Part shown: one piece after another, positions 34,401 to 42,261 of the stretch
How the letters are laid out: each line of letters begins with the position of its first letter
How positions within the stretch are numbered: the stretch's first letter is position 1
DNA from: Candidatus Aminicenantes bacterium
Lineage (GTDB): Bacteria > Acidobacteriota > Aminicenantia > Aminicenantales > UBA4085
Assembly (NCBI GenBank): GCA_026393855.1
Contig: JAPKZJ010000009.1
Location: forward strand, 62,001 to 126,000
Direction of reading: 5' to 3'
DNA: 64,000 bases
Made by a program: the position numbers and the translations under genes
The notes under the pieces: model-generated
Seen by the model: the letters and a program-made list of their open reading frames with translations, nothing else
Database searches by the model: none
Told to the model about the DNA's origin: nothing

Positions 34401-34686
34401 GCTCGTCGGGATGAGGACCTGGGGCGGCCTGATCGGCATAACCGGTTCGCCCAGCTTGATCGATGGCGGGACGGTCACGGTGCCGACGTTCCGAATGTAT
34501 GACCCGGACGGAAAATGGTTCAAGGAAGGCCACGGCGTCGATCCCGATATCGAGGTCATCGACGACCCCGCCCAATTAGCTAAGGGCGTTGATCCGCAGC
34601 TCGAACGGGGGATCCAGGAAATCCTGAAGCTCCTGGAGAAGAATCCGCCGGTCAATCCGAAACAGCCGGCTTACGAGAAGAGGTGA
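31444..34686 (+). CDS. Tricorn protease-like S41 peptidase, copy 1
   Basis: A 1080-residue exported tricorn homolog. Residues 1-21 are a signal peptide. Two beta-propellers occupy roughly residues 30-540 (repeated PDG blades such as FSPDGSEIAYS and WSPDSKKVAF). A lysine/glutamate-rich linker (~540-580), a helical C1-like region, a PDZ domain (~760-860) and the S41 core follow. Candidate catalytic residues are the histidine in SSSHTYNSGG and the serine in GWSGSGGDAFPDFF; NGGGQIPY precedes it as in the family. Tricorn proteins cut oligopeptides made by upstream proteases; here the protein appears periplasmic. It is followed after 45 bases by a paralog. Confidence 0.92.
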   Translation: MKIILVLLFELLVVFGMVQAQVDARMMQNPDVSKTQIVFTYGGDLWVVPKEGGTALKLSSSPGQELFAKFSPDGSEIAYSATYKGNGDVYVIPALGGAPARVTHHGMNDRFIDWYPDGKNLLYASSMASGRQSFRQFYKVGKSGGLPEKLPIPYGETASLSPDGTKIAYTPASQAFRTWKRYRGGWQPDIWIYDLSKNAAENITDSPSDDEFPMWSGNKIYYLSDRGPDLRTNIWSYDLSAKKHEQITKFTDFDIHFPSLGPSDIVFEKGGRLYLLSLADEKYREVAIKLVTDEITLMPKVEKVADLIQNCGLSPDGKCAVIEARGEIFLIPAENGPLFNLTKSSGVAERFPAWSPDGKSIAYWSDRSGEYELTIRDMEKPAEEKKLTTYGPGFRYQLFWSPDSKKVAFVDKAMEIFIFNPGTGETTKVDKGLYLFAGALDGFSVSWSSDSRWMAYSRGLETRRSAIFIYDLKENRLHQVTSGYNNDANPVFDPDRKYLYFATNRTFNPLHSGMEFTFFYANSTNIAAVPLTEDIASPLAPKNDMPAVKKDEPKKEEPAAKKDEKAVKDAKEVKITLENFESRLVLLPAAPGNYGALAAVSGKVIYHRQPNTGASASVQPVVFYDLEEREEKTIIEDAELFTISADGKKMLVGNNGAFSVLDIAPGQKMTKMMPTAQTEMTIDPRAEWKQIFNDVWRFERDFFYDPNMHGLDWKAVGERYQKLIDDCVTRWDVSYLIGELIGELSSSHTYNSGGDTDEATPRNVGYLGIDWEIADGAYRIKKIIDGAPWDSEVRSPLRMPGLKVKEGDYIMAVNGELLDVRQDPWAAFEGLAGRTIELTINGKPGFEGARKIVVKTLGDETRLRYLAWVESNRKRVEEATQGKIGYIYVLNTGTDGQSELIRQLAAQYKKDGLIIDERFNGGGQIPYRFIELLDRKPLAFWAVRDGMTWQVPPLANFGPKVMLINGWSGSGGDAFPDFFRKEKLGPLVGMRTWGGLIGITGSPSLIDGGTVTVPTFRMYDPDGKWFKEGHGVDPDIEVIDDPAQLAKGVDPQLERGIQEILKLLEKNPPVNPKQPAYEKR

Positions 34687-34731
34687 AGGATCGCTTCATC
34701 CGACGATCGATTCGCTTATAAGGGAAAGACT

Positions 34732-37700
34732 ATGTGCATCATGAAAAATAAAAAATTGATTATGGGGGCCCTCATAATCACATGGGCGGCCCTGTCGGCC
34801 GCGGCCGCGGAGACGCGGCTGCTTCGCTACCCGGACATCCATAAAGACCAAATCGCCTTCTGCTATGGCGGGGACATCTATACCGCCTCTGTTAACGGGC
34901 AAAACGTCCGACGGCTCACGTCCTTACCGGGGGAGGAGCTCCTGCCGAAGTTTTCGCCCGATGGAGAGCAGATCGCTTTCACGGCGGAGTTCGAGGGGAA
35001 CAAGGAAATCTATGTGATGTCGGCCCATGGCGGGAAGCCTCGGCGGTTGACCTTTCATCCCGCGGATGAATATGTTGTCGACTGGCACCCGGATGGAACC
35101 CATATTCTCTTCCGTTCCAACGGCAGCAGCTTCAGCTACAGGTTCAACCGGCTCCATTCCGTGCCGGTTCAGGGGGGACTTCCTGCGGTGCTTGAACCCG
35201 CGGAAGCGGATTTGTCCAGCTATAACGATCAGGGGGATCAAATCGCGTTTTGCCGGACCAGCCTCGAGACGCTGCCTTGGAAAAGGTACCGTGGCGGCGC
35301 CGGACCGAGTATCTGGACATTTGATTTCAAAACCCACAAGTCCGAGCTGGTCGTCGATGACGCCTCGATCAATCATCATCCCCTCTGGATCGGGGATGCC
35401 ATCTATTTCGTCAGCGACCGGGGCGAAGCCAAGGAGCAGAATCTGTGGGCTTACGATTGCCGAAGCCGAGCCGTCCGGCAGCTGACCTTTTATAAGGACT
35501 GGGGCGTCAAATGGCCGAGCCGGGGCGGCGGGAAGATCATCTACGAGAACGAGGGCCGGCTCTGCGTCTATGACGTGAAAACCGGGCGCATCTCCGCTAT
35601 CCGGATCGAGATCGGGCTTCCCGACGGCTTCCTCACACCGACGGTTAAGAACGTCCAGGACAAGATATCCTCCGTCGCCCTGTCGCCCGACGGGAAGAAG
35701 GTGATTGTGGGCGCCAGGGGCGAGCTGTTCGGCCTGGACCCCGAAAAGAAGATCACCCGCAACCTGACCGAAACGCCCGGCGTCAACGAGCGAGCCGCGG
35801 TCTGGAGTCCGGACGGCCGATCCTACGCCTACATCTCGGATCGCTCCGGCGAGGAACAAATCTATGTTCAATCGGAGGAAGGCGGTGGGCCGCCGGTCCA
35901 GGTCAGCCGCTGCGAGCCGTCGAAGCTGGGCGGGCTCAATTGGTCGCCCAACGGCAATAAAATCGGATATTCCGACAAACGGGCCGCCTTCTATGTCATC
36001 GACCTGGAGACTCGGGAAACCCGGAAGATATTTTTTAACGAGTATTTCGCCAGTGAGCGGTACGTGGCGGCGGCCTGGTCTCCCGACAGCCGGTGGCTGG
36101 CCTACGAGGTCGGCAATCCCAACTGGTGCAGCTCCATCTTTCTATATTCCTTCGATGCCGACCGGGCCTTTCGGGTGACCGACGAATCGTCGAGCGCCTA
36201 TAACCCCCGCTTCGATCCGGACGGAAGATACCTCTTCTGGATCGCGGACTGCGCCGTCGAGGTAGCGGATTCCTACGGCGATGAAGACCATCATATGCTC
36301 AACCCCTCCAAGATCGTCGTCGCCACGCTGCAAAGAGACCGGCTCTCCCCGTTCTCTCCCGGCGGGGGAGGCGTCCCCGGCCCGGGGAGCCCGGCCGCCT
36401 TTCCGATCCGGATCGACGTCGACGGCTTGGGGCAAAGGATCACGACTCTGCCCGTCGCCAATTCGAATTATCGGGATCTGACGGCCCGCTCGGGGCGGTT
36501 GATCTACCGCTCCGAACCGGACGGCGGCGAGCCGGCCGTCAAGATCTTCGACCTGGCTGGGCCAAAGGAATCGACTCTGTTGAACGCGGGCTATGCCGTC
36601 TATCCGGCCGCCCGCGCGGACAAGCTCCTCTATTCCGGCTCCGGCCGGGTCGGCCTGCTCGACATCCGGGCGGATCAAAAAGCCGGCGACGGGCTTATCG
36701 ATCTGAGCGGCCTGCGCATGACGGTCGATTATCGGCAGGAGTGGCGGCAGATGTTCACCGACGCCTGGCGCATCCAGCGGGATTTCTTTTTCGACGAGAA
36801 ATTGCGCGGCGTCGATTGGGAGGCGATGAAAAGGAAATATGAAGTTTTCCTGCCGGATGTGGCTTCGCGCCGGGATCTCAACTCCCTGATCGAGGACATG
36901 TTTGCGGAGCTGGGCCAAAGCCACGTGGAAATCAATGGCGGTGAAGGGCCGAGCCTGCCCGTCCACAAAAACGGCTTGCTCGGGATCGATCTCGAATTCG
37001 ATCGAGCGCACCGGCTTTATAGGATCACCAGGATCTATCGCGGGCGGAACTGGGACGCGGATAGGGTCAGCCCCTTGACGCTGCCCGGCCTGAATATCAA
37101 GAGCGGCGACTATCTCTTGGCGATCGACGGGACTCCTTTGGAGGAGCGGGTGAATCCCGATTCCCTGTTGGTGGACAAGGCCGGCGAAAACACGGTCCTG
37201 ACGATACACGATAAGCCCGTCTGGGCGGGGGCCCGAACGATGACGGTTAAACCCGCGTCTTATTCGGCCCGCCAAGGCGATCTGCTGCGATACAACGATT
37301 GGGTTTTGAGCAATATGGACGCGGTGAACCGGGCGAGCGGCGGCAAGATCGGCTATCTGCACATTCCCGACACCTACTATCCGGGGATAGAGGCCTTTTT
37401 CCGCTACTTCTATGCCCAGATTCATAAAGAGGGACTTATCGTGGACATCCGCTTCAACAGCGGCGGCTATTCCCCCTATTGGATGATCGAGCGCTTGAAC
37501 CGTTCGATGATTTACTATTCCCGCATGCCCTATGGCAAAGCCCCCATCAAGGAGCCGGGGCCGGGCTTTTTCGGCTTGAAGGTCTGCTTGATCAACGAAT
37601 GGGCCGAGTCGGGGGGGGAGAATTTCGCCTCGATCTTCCGCCTTTTGAAGAGCGGCCCGCTCGTCGGCCGCCGGACGGCCGGCAACCTGGCCTCGGCGAG

Positions 37701-37914
37701 GGACTATGCCCTGATGGACCGGGGGGTGGTCACATATCCCGCGGAGGGCAAGAAGACCGTCCGCGGCGAGGATTTCGTCGAGAACGCCGGAGTTTCTCCG
37801 GATATCAAGGTGGCGAACCGGCCGGAGGATTTCGTCCGGGGCATAGACAGGCAGCTGGAGCGGGGCGTCCAGGAGCTCCTGAAGCAACTGGCCAAAACGG
37901 GAAAGGATCATTGA
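34732..37914 (+). CDS. Tricorn protease-like S41 peptidase, copy 2
   Basis: A 1060-residue paralog of the preceding gene with the same order: signal peptide (residues ~1-27), PD40 propellers (LPKFSPDGEQIAFTAEFEGN, WHPDGTHILFRS, LSPDGKKVIVG), C1-like helices (YRQEWRQMFTDAWRIQRDFF), PDZ (~770-860) and S41 core. The catalytic histidine is in AELGQSHVEING and the nucleophile serine in NEWAESGGENFASI, so both copies look active. The second copy lacks the lysine-rich linker and is more GC-rich. The start may be ATG 34732 or 34741; both give a signal peptide. Tandem retention suggests different peptide preferences. Confidence 0.92.
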   Translation: MCIMKNKKLIMGALIITWAALSAAAAETRLLRYPDIHKDQIAFCYGGDIYTASVNGQNVRRLTSLPGEELLPKFSPDGEQIAFTAEFEGNKEIYVMSAHGGKPRRLTFHPADEYVVDWHPDGTHILFRSNGSSFSYRFNRLHSVPVQGGLPAVLEPAEADLSSYNDQGDQIAFCRTSLETLPWKRYRGGAGPSIWTFDFKTHKSELVVDDASINHHPLWIGDAIYFVSDRGEAKEQNLWAYDCRSRAVRQLTFYKDWGVKWPSRGGGKIIYENEGRLCVYDVKTGRISAIRIEIGLPDGFLTPTVKNVQDKISSVALSPDGKKVIVGARGELFGLDPEKKITRNLTETPGVNERAAVWSPDGRSYAYISDRSGEEQIYVQSEEGGGPPVQVSRCEPSKLGGLNWSPNGNKIGYSDKRAAFYVIDLETRETRKIFFNEYFASERYVAAAWSPDSRWLAYEVGNPNWCSSIFLYSFDADRAFRVTDESSSAYNPRFDPDGRYLFWIADCAVEVADSYGDEDHHMLNPSKIVVATLQRDRLSPFSPGGGGVPGPGSPAAFPIRIDVDGLGQRITTLPVANSNYRDLTARSGRLIYRSEPDGGEPAVKIFDLAGPKESTLLNAGYAVYPAARADKLLYSGSGRVGLLDIRADQKAGDGLIDLSGLRMTVDYRQEWRQMFTDAWRIQRDFFFDEKLRGVDWEAMKRKYEVFLPDVASRRDLNSLIEDMFAELGQSHVEINGGEGPSLPVHKNGLLGIDLEFDRAHRLYRITRIYRGRNWDADRVSPLTLPGLNIKSGDYLLAIDGTPLEERVNPDSLLVDKAGENTVLTIHDKPVWAGARTMTVKPASYSARQGDLLRYNDWVLSNMDAVNRASGGKIGYLHIPDTYYPGIEAFFRYFYAQIHKEGLIVDIRFNSGGYSPYWMIERLNRSMIYYSRMPYGKAPIKEPGPGFFGLKVCLINEWAESGGENFASIFRLLKSGPLVGRRTAGNLASARDYALMDRGVVTYPAEGKKTVRGEDFVENAGVSPDIKVANRPEDFVRGIDRQLERGVQELLKQLAKTGKDH

Positions 37915-37963
37915 CGGCATCGGCTCGCGGGCCGCTTGCGCGCCGTTGGCGACGGTCTTTTTA

Positions 37964-37992
37964 TTGACCTCCCGGCCTCGCGGGGTTATAAT
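37964..37992 (+). promoter_or_regulatory. Sigma70-type promoter of the HAD gene
   Basis: TTGACC (37964-37969), 17 bases, TATAAT (37987-37992). Predicted transcription start about 12 bases before the ATG at 38012. Confidence 0.65.
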
Positions 37993-38011
37993 GAGATGAG
38001 GCCATGAACGT

Positions 38012-38692
38012 ATGTCGTCTCTTCAGATCGCCGAACCGGTTGTATCCGTCCCCGTCCGGGCCTCGGTCCGCCCGACCCTGATTTTCGATTTCGACGGCAC
38101 CCTGGCCGACACCCTCTCCGCCATCGTCGGGATGGTCAACGAGCACGCCGACGAGTTCCACTTCAAGCCGCTTGACGAGAACGACGTGGAGGAGATGCGC
38201 GGCCAATCCAACATGGAGATCATCCGCCGGTTCGGCATTCCGCTGATCAAGGTCCCCGGTCTGCTCCTGCGCTCGCAGAAGGAGCTCCACCGCCGGATGA
38301 ACGAAATCGATCTCTTTCCCGGCATCCGCGAGCTCATCCTCTGCCTTAAGGCCGAAGGTTTCGGGCTGGGGATTCTGACCTCGAACTCGAAGGAAAACGT
38401 CCAGAAGCTCCTCCGCGAGCGCGACTTGGACGTTTTCGACTTCATCCATTCCGAATCCAACCTCTTCGGCAAGAATCGGGCCCTTCACCATCTGATGAAG
38501 CTCCATAGCCTGAAACGAGAAGAAGTGGTCTATGTGGGCGATGAGGCGCGGGACATCGAAGCCTGCCGCCGCATCCCGGTTGCCGTCATCGCGGTGAGCT
38601 GGGGCTTCCACCGCCGCGATCTGCTCCTGGGCCGCGATCCCGATTACCTGGTCGACACGCCGGACGAGATCCGATCCATCGTCTTGGGCTGA
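38012..38692 (+). CDS. HAD family hydrolase (phosphoglycolate phosphatase-like)
   Basis: A 226-residue HAD phosphatase. Motif I FDFDGTLADT with the nucleophile aspartate is near residue 25, motif II ILTSNSKENV near 122, the motif III lysine falls in FGKNRALHHL and motif IV is YVGDEARDIEACRR. The helical cap between motifs I and II is of the C1 type, as in Gph-like enzymes. The substrate could be phosphoglycolate or another small phosphate. The last 49 bases overlap the end of the convergent GT-C-like gene. Confidence 0.88.
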   Translation: MSSLQIAEPVVSVPVRASVRPTLIFDFDGTLADTLSAIVGMVNEHADEFHFKPLDENDVEEMRGQSNMEIIRRFGIPLIKVPGLLLRSQKELHRRMNEIDLFPGIRELILCLKAEGFGLGILTSNSKENVQKLLRERDLDVFDFIHSESNLFGKNRALHHLMKLHSLKREEVVYVGDEARDIEACRRIPVAVIAVSWGFHRRDLLLGRDPDYLVDTPDEIRSIVLG

Positions 38693-41103
38693 AGCCCCGC
38701 TCGTCGGGGGATGATCCGAAGCCGATACGGCGCCTCGAGCATGGATTCCTTTGAAATCTGCTCGAGCGAGATGTTCAGCAGGTATAAACTCAGGCCTCGC
38801 GTCTGGTAGACGGCCGCCGGCCGGAACACCAGTGTTTTCGTCTCCCCGTCGGTTCGATCCGCGAGGAGCGGCACGTCGAAGAGGGACATCGAGGCCCGGT
38901 GCGACCCCTTGAGGGATCCGTAGTTGAGCTCGATCGTAGTCAAAGGCTCGCGAGAGGCGAAATAGATCGTATACGACTTTGGGAAATGGAGATACAGCGA
39001 GCCGTCGGGTCCGGGAATAACACCCGAACCCGCTTGCTCCAGATAAAACCCCAGCCGCCCGCCGCTCGGGAAATCAACCTTATGCGCGGCCGATAAGGCC
39101 GGCCGGGGAAAGGCCGTCCACATGGCGAGGGCGCCCGTCAGCAGGAGGGCGGCAGTACCGGTATGGAATCCCGGCGACAACGGCTTTGTCGCCTTACGCC
39201 CGAAGACTAGGTAGGCAGCGACGAACAGGACTAGGATCCCCACCCAGACGAGATTCGGAAGATAGCCGCGGTTTTCAACTTTAATGAACGACGGAAGGAG
39301 CGGCGGCAGGTAGAAACGCATATTGCTCAAGTGGATGAATAAATCGCCGGCCCGCCGCGTGTAGTCGTGGGTCGTCGGCTGGTAGAGAAACTGGGGATGG
39401 GTCAGGAGAATTCCCGAGATCGCCGCCCCCGCGGCCGCGGCCAGTCCGAACAGCCAGCGGAAGACGCGGTTTCCGGTATAGGCTAGGAAATAGCCGACCG
39501 CGACGGCGCCGATCCAGGAGATGGGCGTCAGGACGCGGCCCTGCGGGCAGAAACCCTGGCGATGGGTGAAAAAGGCGTAGTTGAGGACGAAGGGGGAGGC
39601 GATGAGAAGCAGGCGGATCAGCTCGCCGCGCGCTTTCCGACCCATCTCCACGAATCCCAGCAGGGCGAACAGCCAGAACGGGGCGTAGAGGAACAGCCCA
39701 TCCCGTTGGTCCAGGAAATAATCCAGGAACGTGTCGACGCGGGCCGAGTGGGGCAGGTCCATGAACGACTTGGTGATGGCCTGGGCTTGCTGGCCCGTGA
39801 TGGCCCCTTCATAAACCGCGAAAGGCGAGATCGTCCCGTACATCGTCCAGACGCCGAAATAAAACAGCACTAGGCCGAGCAGGGCGGGCCCGACCAGCCA
39901 CAGGATCTTGGCTCGGGGGCGCTGGGTTTTCCAAAGATCGAACGCCGCGACGGCCAGCAGCGGCCAGAAGATCAGGTTATATTTCAGTCCGAACCAGAAG
40001 AACGATCCGAGCAGAAGGCCCAGGAAGGCCAGATGCAGGGATTTCAGGGCCCGGCCGGACCGGACCATTCGGTAAATGTAAATCGAGAAAAGGGCGATCG
40101 GGATTTCGGGATACAGATGGACGGCGTAGAAAAGAACGGGCGTGCTGAAGGCATAGACCGCCCAGAGCCCGAGAGCCAAGCCCTCGCGCTTCCAAAGTTC
40201 ACGGGCCAGGAGATAGAGCTGCAATCCCAGCAGAACGGCCCAGATGATCAGGCTGCCCTTGAGGATCGCGGTCCGGGCGAAGCTGTCGCCGAAGGCTTGG
40301 CCGAGCGTGTAGAAAGGAACCATCAGGGCGGAGACGCCCGGCAGGTTGATCGGGTAAACATGGCCCGGCCCCTTTTTGCCTTCCCGGGCGTACATCCCGA
40401 GCCGCAGGCGCGGGTCGGCCTTTTGCGAATAGAAGTGGAAATAGTCCCGCTCGGCGTAATTGTTGGCCAGGTTGATGTCGTGGTCGCTGAGCAGGCTGTC
40501 GGCGTTGAGGAGATAGTTGGGCTCGTCGCCCGAGAAGGTGACGCCTTCGCGGACGAGGAGGACGGCCGCTCCGGCGTAAAGCAGGAACGCGGCCAGGCCG
40601 AGGACGAGCAGGCGGCGCCGGATCGGGAGCGCCAGGAAGCGGCGGCCGATCCCGCGCTTCTTCTTCTTCGCCTTGGGTCCCACGGGCAGGCTCCGGCGCT
40701 CGGCCAGGCCGAGGTAGACCGCCGCGGCCAGGGCGAAGGCGAGGCACAACCAGAGGCGGATCCGGAAGTCGTCGCGGCTCAGGAAATCGCGGAGCAGGGC
40801 GGGGGCGAAGAGCAGCCCGGCCAACGGCCAGAGGGCCAGGGCGCCGGCCCGGAACCGCTCCTCCTCGGGCCGGCCCGAGGCCAGGCTTTCCGATCGGGCC
40901 AGCAATTGGAGGCTCAAGGCCAAGCCGAAGAAGAAGGCCGCCCAGAGCGCCAGCAAGGGAAACCAAAGTCGCCCCTTCACCAGCAGGCCGTGGCCGAGGA
41001 TGCTGAAGGCGGGCGATTGCCGGAGCAGAGCCAGCCAGAGGGTCAGCCCGCCCGATGCGGCCAACAGGATGCCCACGGCCGCGGTCGAGGAGGGTTTCCG
41101 CAT
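38644..41103 (-). CDS. GT-C-like polytopic membrane glycosyltransferase, paralog 1
   Basis: An 819-residue protein with about a dozen or more membrane helices and a C-terminal beta-rich extramembrane domain (~690-819). The first large loop has VTFSGDEPNYLLNADSLL then DINLANNYAERDY; the DE pair resembles the acidic catalytic residue of ArnT/PMT-type GT-C enzymes, which use polyprenyl-phosphate sugars. A clear paralog lies at 42262-44694. No adjacent gene on the same strand is co-transcribed. The substrate is unknown; the neighbouring DPM1-like glycosyltransferase could supply a lipid-linked sugar donor. Confidence 0.78.
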   Translation of the reverse strand: MRKPSSTAAVGILLAASGGLTLWLALLRQSPAFSILGHGLLVKGRLWFPLLALWAAFFFGLALSLQLLARSESLASGRPEEERFRAGALALWPLAGLLFAPALLRDFLSRDDFRIRLWLCLAFALAAAVYLGLAERRSLPVGPKAKKKKRGIGRRFLALPIRRRLLVLGLAAFLLYAGAAVLLVREGVTFSGDEPNYLLNADSLLSDHDINLANNYAERDYFHFYSQKADPRLRLGMYAREGKKGPGHVYPINLPGVSALMVPFYTLGQAFGDSFARTAILKGSLIIWAVLLGLQLYLLARELWKREGLALGLWAVYAFSTPVLFYAVHLYPEIPIALFSIYIYRMVRSGRALKSLHLAFLGLLLGSFFWFGLKYNLIFWPLLAVAAFDLWKTQRPRAKILWLVGPALLGLVLFYFGVWTMYGTISPFAVYEGAITGQQAQAITKSFMDLPHSARVDTFLDYFLDQRDGLFLYAPFWLFALLGFVEMGRKARGELIRLLLIASPFVLNYAFFTHRQGFCPQGRVLTPISWIGAVAVGYFLAYTGNRVFRWLFGLAAAAGAAISGILLTHPQFLYQPTTHDYTRRAGDLFIHLSNMRFYLPPLLPSFIKVENRGYLPNLVWVGILVLFVAAYLVFGRKATKPLSPGFHTGTAALLLTGALAMWTAFPRPALSAAHKVDFPSGGRLGFYLEQAGSGVIPGPDGSLYLHFPKSYTIYFASREPLTTIELNYGSLKGSHRASMSLFDVPLLADRTDGETKTLVFRPAAVYQTRGLSLYLLNISLEQISKESMLEAPYRLRIIPRRAGLQPKTMDRISSGVSTR

Positions 41104-41210
41104 GGAACCGTGTATAGACCAGTTGATAGGTCAAGTCAAGGCACGGCCCGGGCGGCGGCGGGTTTGAGGCGGCCGGGAAATATGGTACATTCCCCCCGAG
41201 GAAAACGCCC

Positions 41211-41954
41211 ATGCCGAGCAAGCGCGACCGCAAAGTGATCGTCATCATGCCGGCCTACAACGCCGAAAAAACCCTGCCGCGTACGCTTAACGATATCCCC
41301 ATGGACTGGGTGGACGAGATCATCCTGGTCGACGACCATAGCCGCGACGGAACCGTCGCTCTGGCCCGGGATCTGGGGCTCGAGGTCTTCGTCCATCCGG
41401 CGAACCGGGGCTACGGCGGAAACCAGAAGACCTGCTACACCGAGGCCCTCAATCGGGGCGGCGAGATCATGGTCATGATCCACCCCGACCACCAGTACGA
41501 CCCGACCGTCATTCCGCAGATGATCCAGCCGATCCTGGAGGGCCGCTGCGATGCGGTCTTCGGGTCGCGCATGCTGGGCGGCCGACCCCTGGAAGGCGGG
41601 ATGCCCAAGTGGAAGTACTTGGCCAATATCTTCCTGACGGCGGTCGAGAACGCCACCTTCTACATGTACCTCACGGAGTACCATTCGGGGTTGCGGGCCT
41701 ACTCGCGCCGCTACCTGGAAACCGTCAAATTCATGGCCAACTCGGACGACTTCGTCTTCGACTCCGAGATCATCGCCCAGGGCGTCCTGCACGGGATGCG
41801 GATCCGCGAGATTCCCATCGAGACCCGCTATTTTGAGGAAGCCTCGCAGATCGGGATGGGGCGGTCGATCGTCTACGGCCTGTCGATCCTCAAGACCCTG
41901 CTCAAGTTCAAGCTGCACAAGAAGGGGATTCTGAAGTTCGCGATATTCAATTAA
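41211..41954 (+). CDS. GT2 family glycosyltransferase (dolichyl-phosphate mannosyltransferase-like)
   Basis: A 247-residue GT-A enzyme. VIVIMPAYNAEKTLPRTL is the nucleotide-binding start, IILVDDHSRDGT the first aspartate motif, MIHPDHQYDP the DxD-like motif, and VFGSRMLGG and SGLRAYSRRYLE complete the DPM1/GtrB-like pattern. There is no membrane anchor. Enzymes of this type make polyprenyl-phosphate sugars, the donors used by GT-C transferases such as the two flanking membrane proteins. The start follows GAGGAAAACGCCC. It is divergent from GT-C paralog 1. Confidence 0.88.
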   Translation: MPSKRDRKVIVIMPAYNAEKTLPRTLNDIPMDWVDEIILVDDHSRDGTVALARDLGLEVFVHPANRGYGGNQKTCYTEALNRGGEIMVMIHPDHQYDPTVIPQMIQPILEGRCDAVFGSRMLGGRPLEGGMPKWKYLANIFLTAVENATFYMYLTEYHSGLRAYSRRYLETVKFMANSDDFVFDSEIIAQGVLHGMRIREIPIETRYFEEASQIGMGRSIVYGLSILKTLLKFKLHKKGILKFAIFN

Positions 41955-41960
41955 CAGGAT

Positions 41961-42254
41961 GGCTCTCTTCCATTCTGTTTGGCCTGCATCTTGGTATCCG
42001 GCCCGGCGGCGCGGGTTTTTCGCGCCTTCCTCGCGCTACTCTTCTCGGCGCCTGCGGAACTCCGCATACCAGTCCTTACTGGCTTACATGACTTCCCACT
42101 CTGTCTCGTTTTCGTTCGATCATCGCGTGCTCAAACATCCCGCGGCGCCCGTTGGGTACCCTCGAAGAGGTGCGCAGGAAGTCTAAACCCGCGCGGTTTC
42201 GCCGTTGGCCGGATACCAAGCCGCCTGACCATCCCAAACAGAATGGAAAAGAGC
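41961..42254. repeat. ~294-bp element with long imperfect inverted repeats
   Basis: The left end GGCTCTCTTCCATTCTGTTT (41961-41980) matches the reverse complement of the right end (42235-42254) with one mismatch. Internal segments TTGGTATCCGGCC and GCGCGGGTTT recur as inverted partners, so imperfect arms extend about 55-70 bp each side. The interior (~42020-42180) holds small palindromes (GCGGAACTCCGC; CCAGT/ACTGG) but no convincing gene. It fills the gap between two convergent genes almost exactly. It could be a MITE-like element or a very large bidirectional terminator. Confidence 0.7.
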
Positions 42255-42261
42255 CGAACGA

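Noticed and set aside
38851-38860. tRNA T-loop-like string GGTTCGATCC
   Set aside because: It lies within coding sequence of GT-C paralog 1 and no cloverleaf partner arms or CCA-proximal stem were seen. No tRNA or rRNA gene was recognised anywhere in the window.
41959-42186. 75-codon frame within the inverted-repeat element
   Set aside because: It runs across one repeat arm, is Arg/Ser-rich and has no family-like features; it is better explained by the repeat itself.
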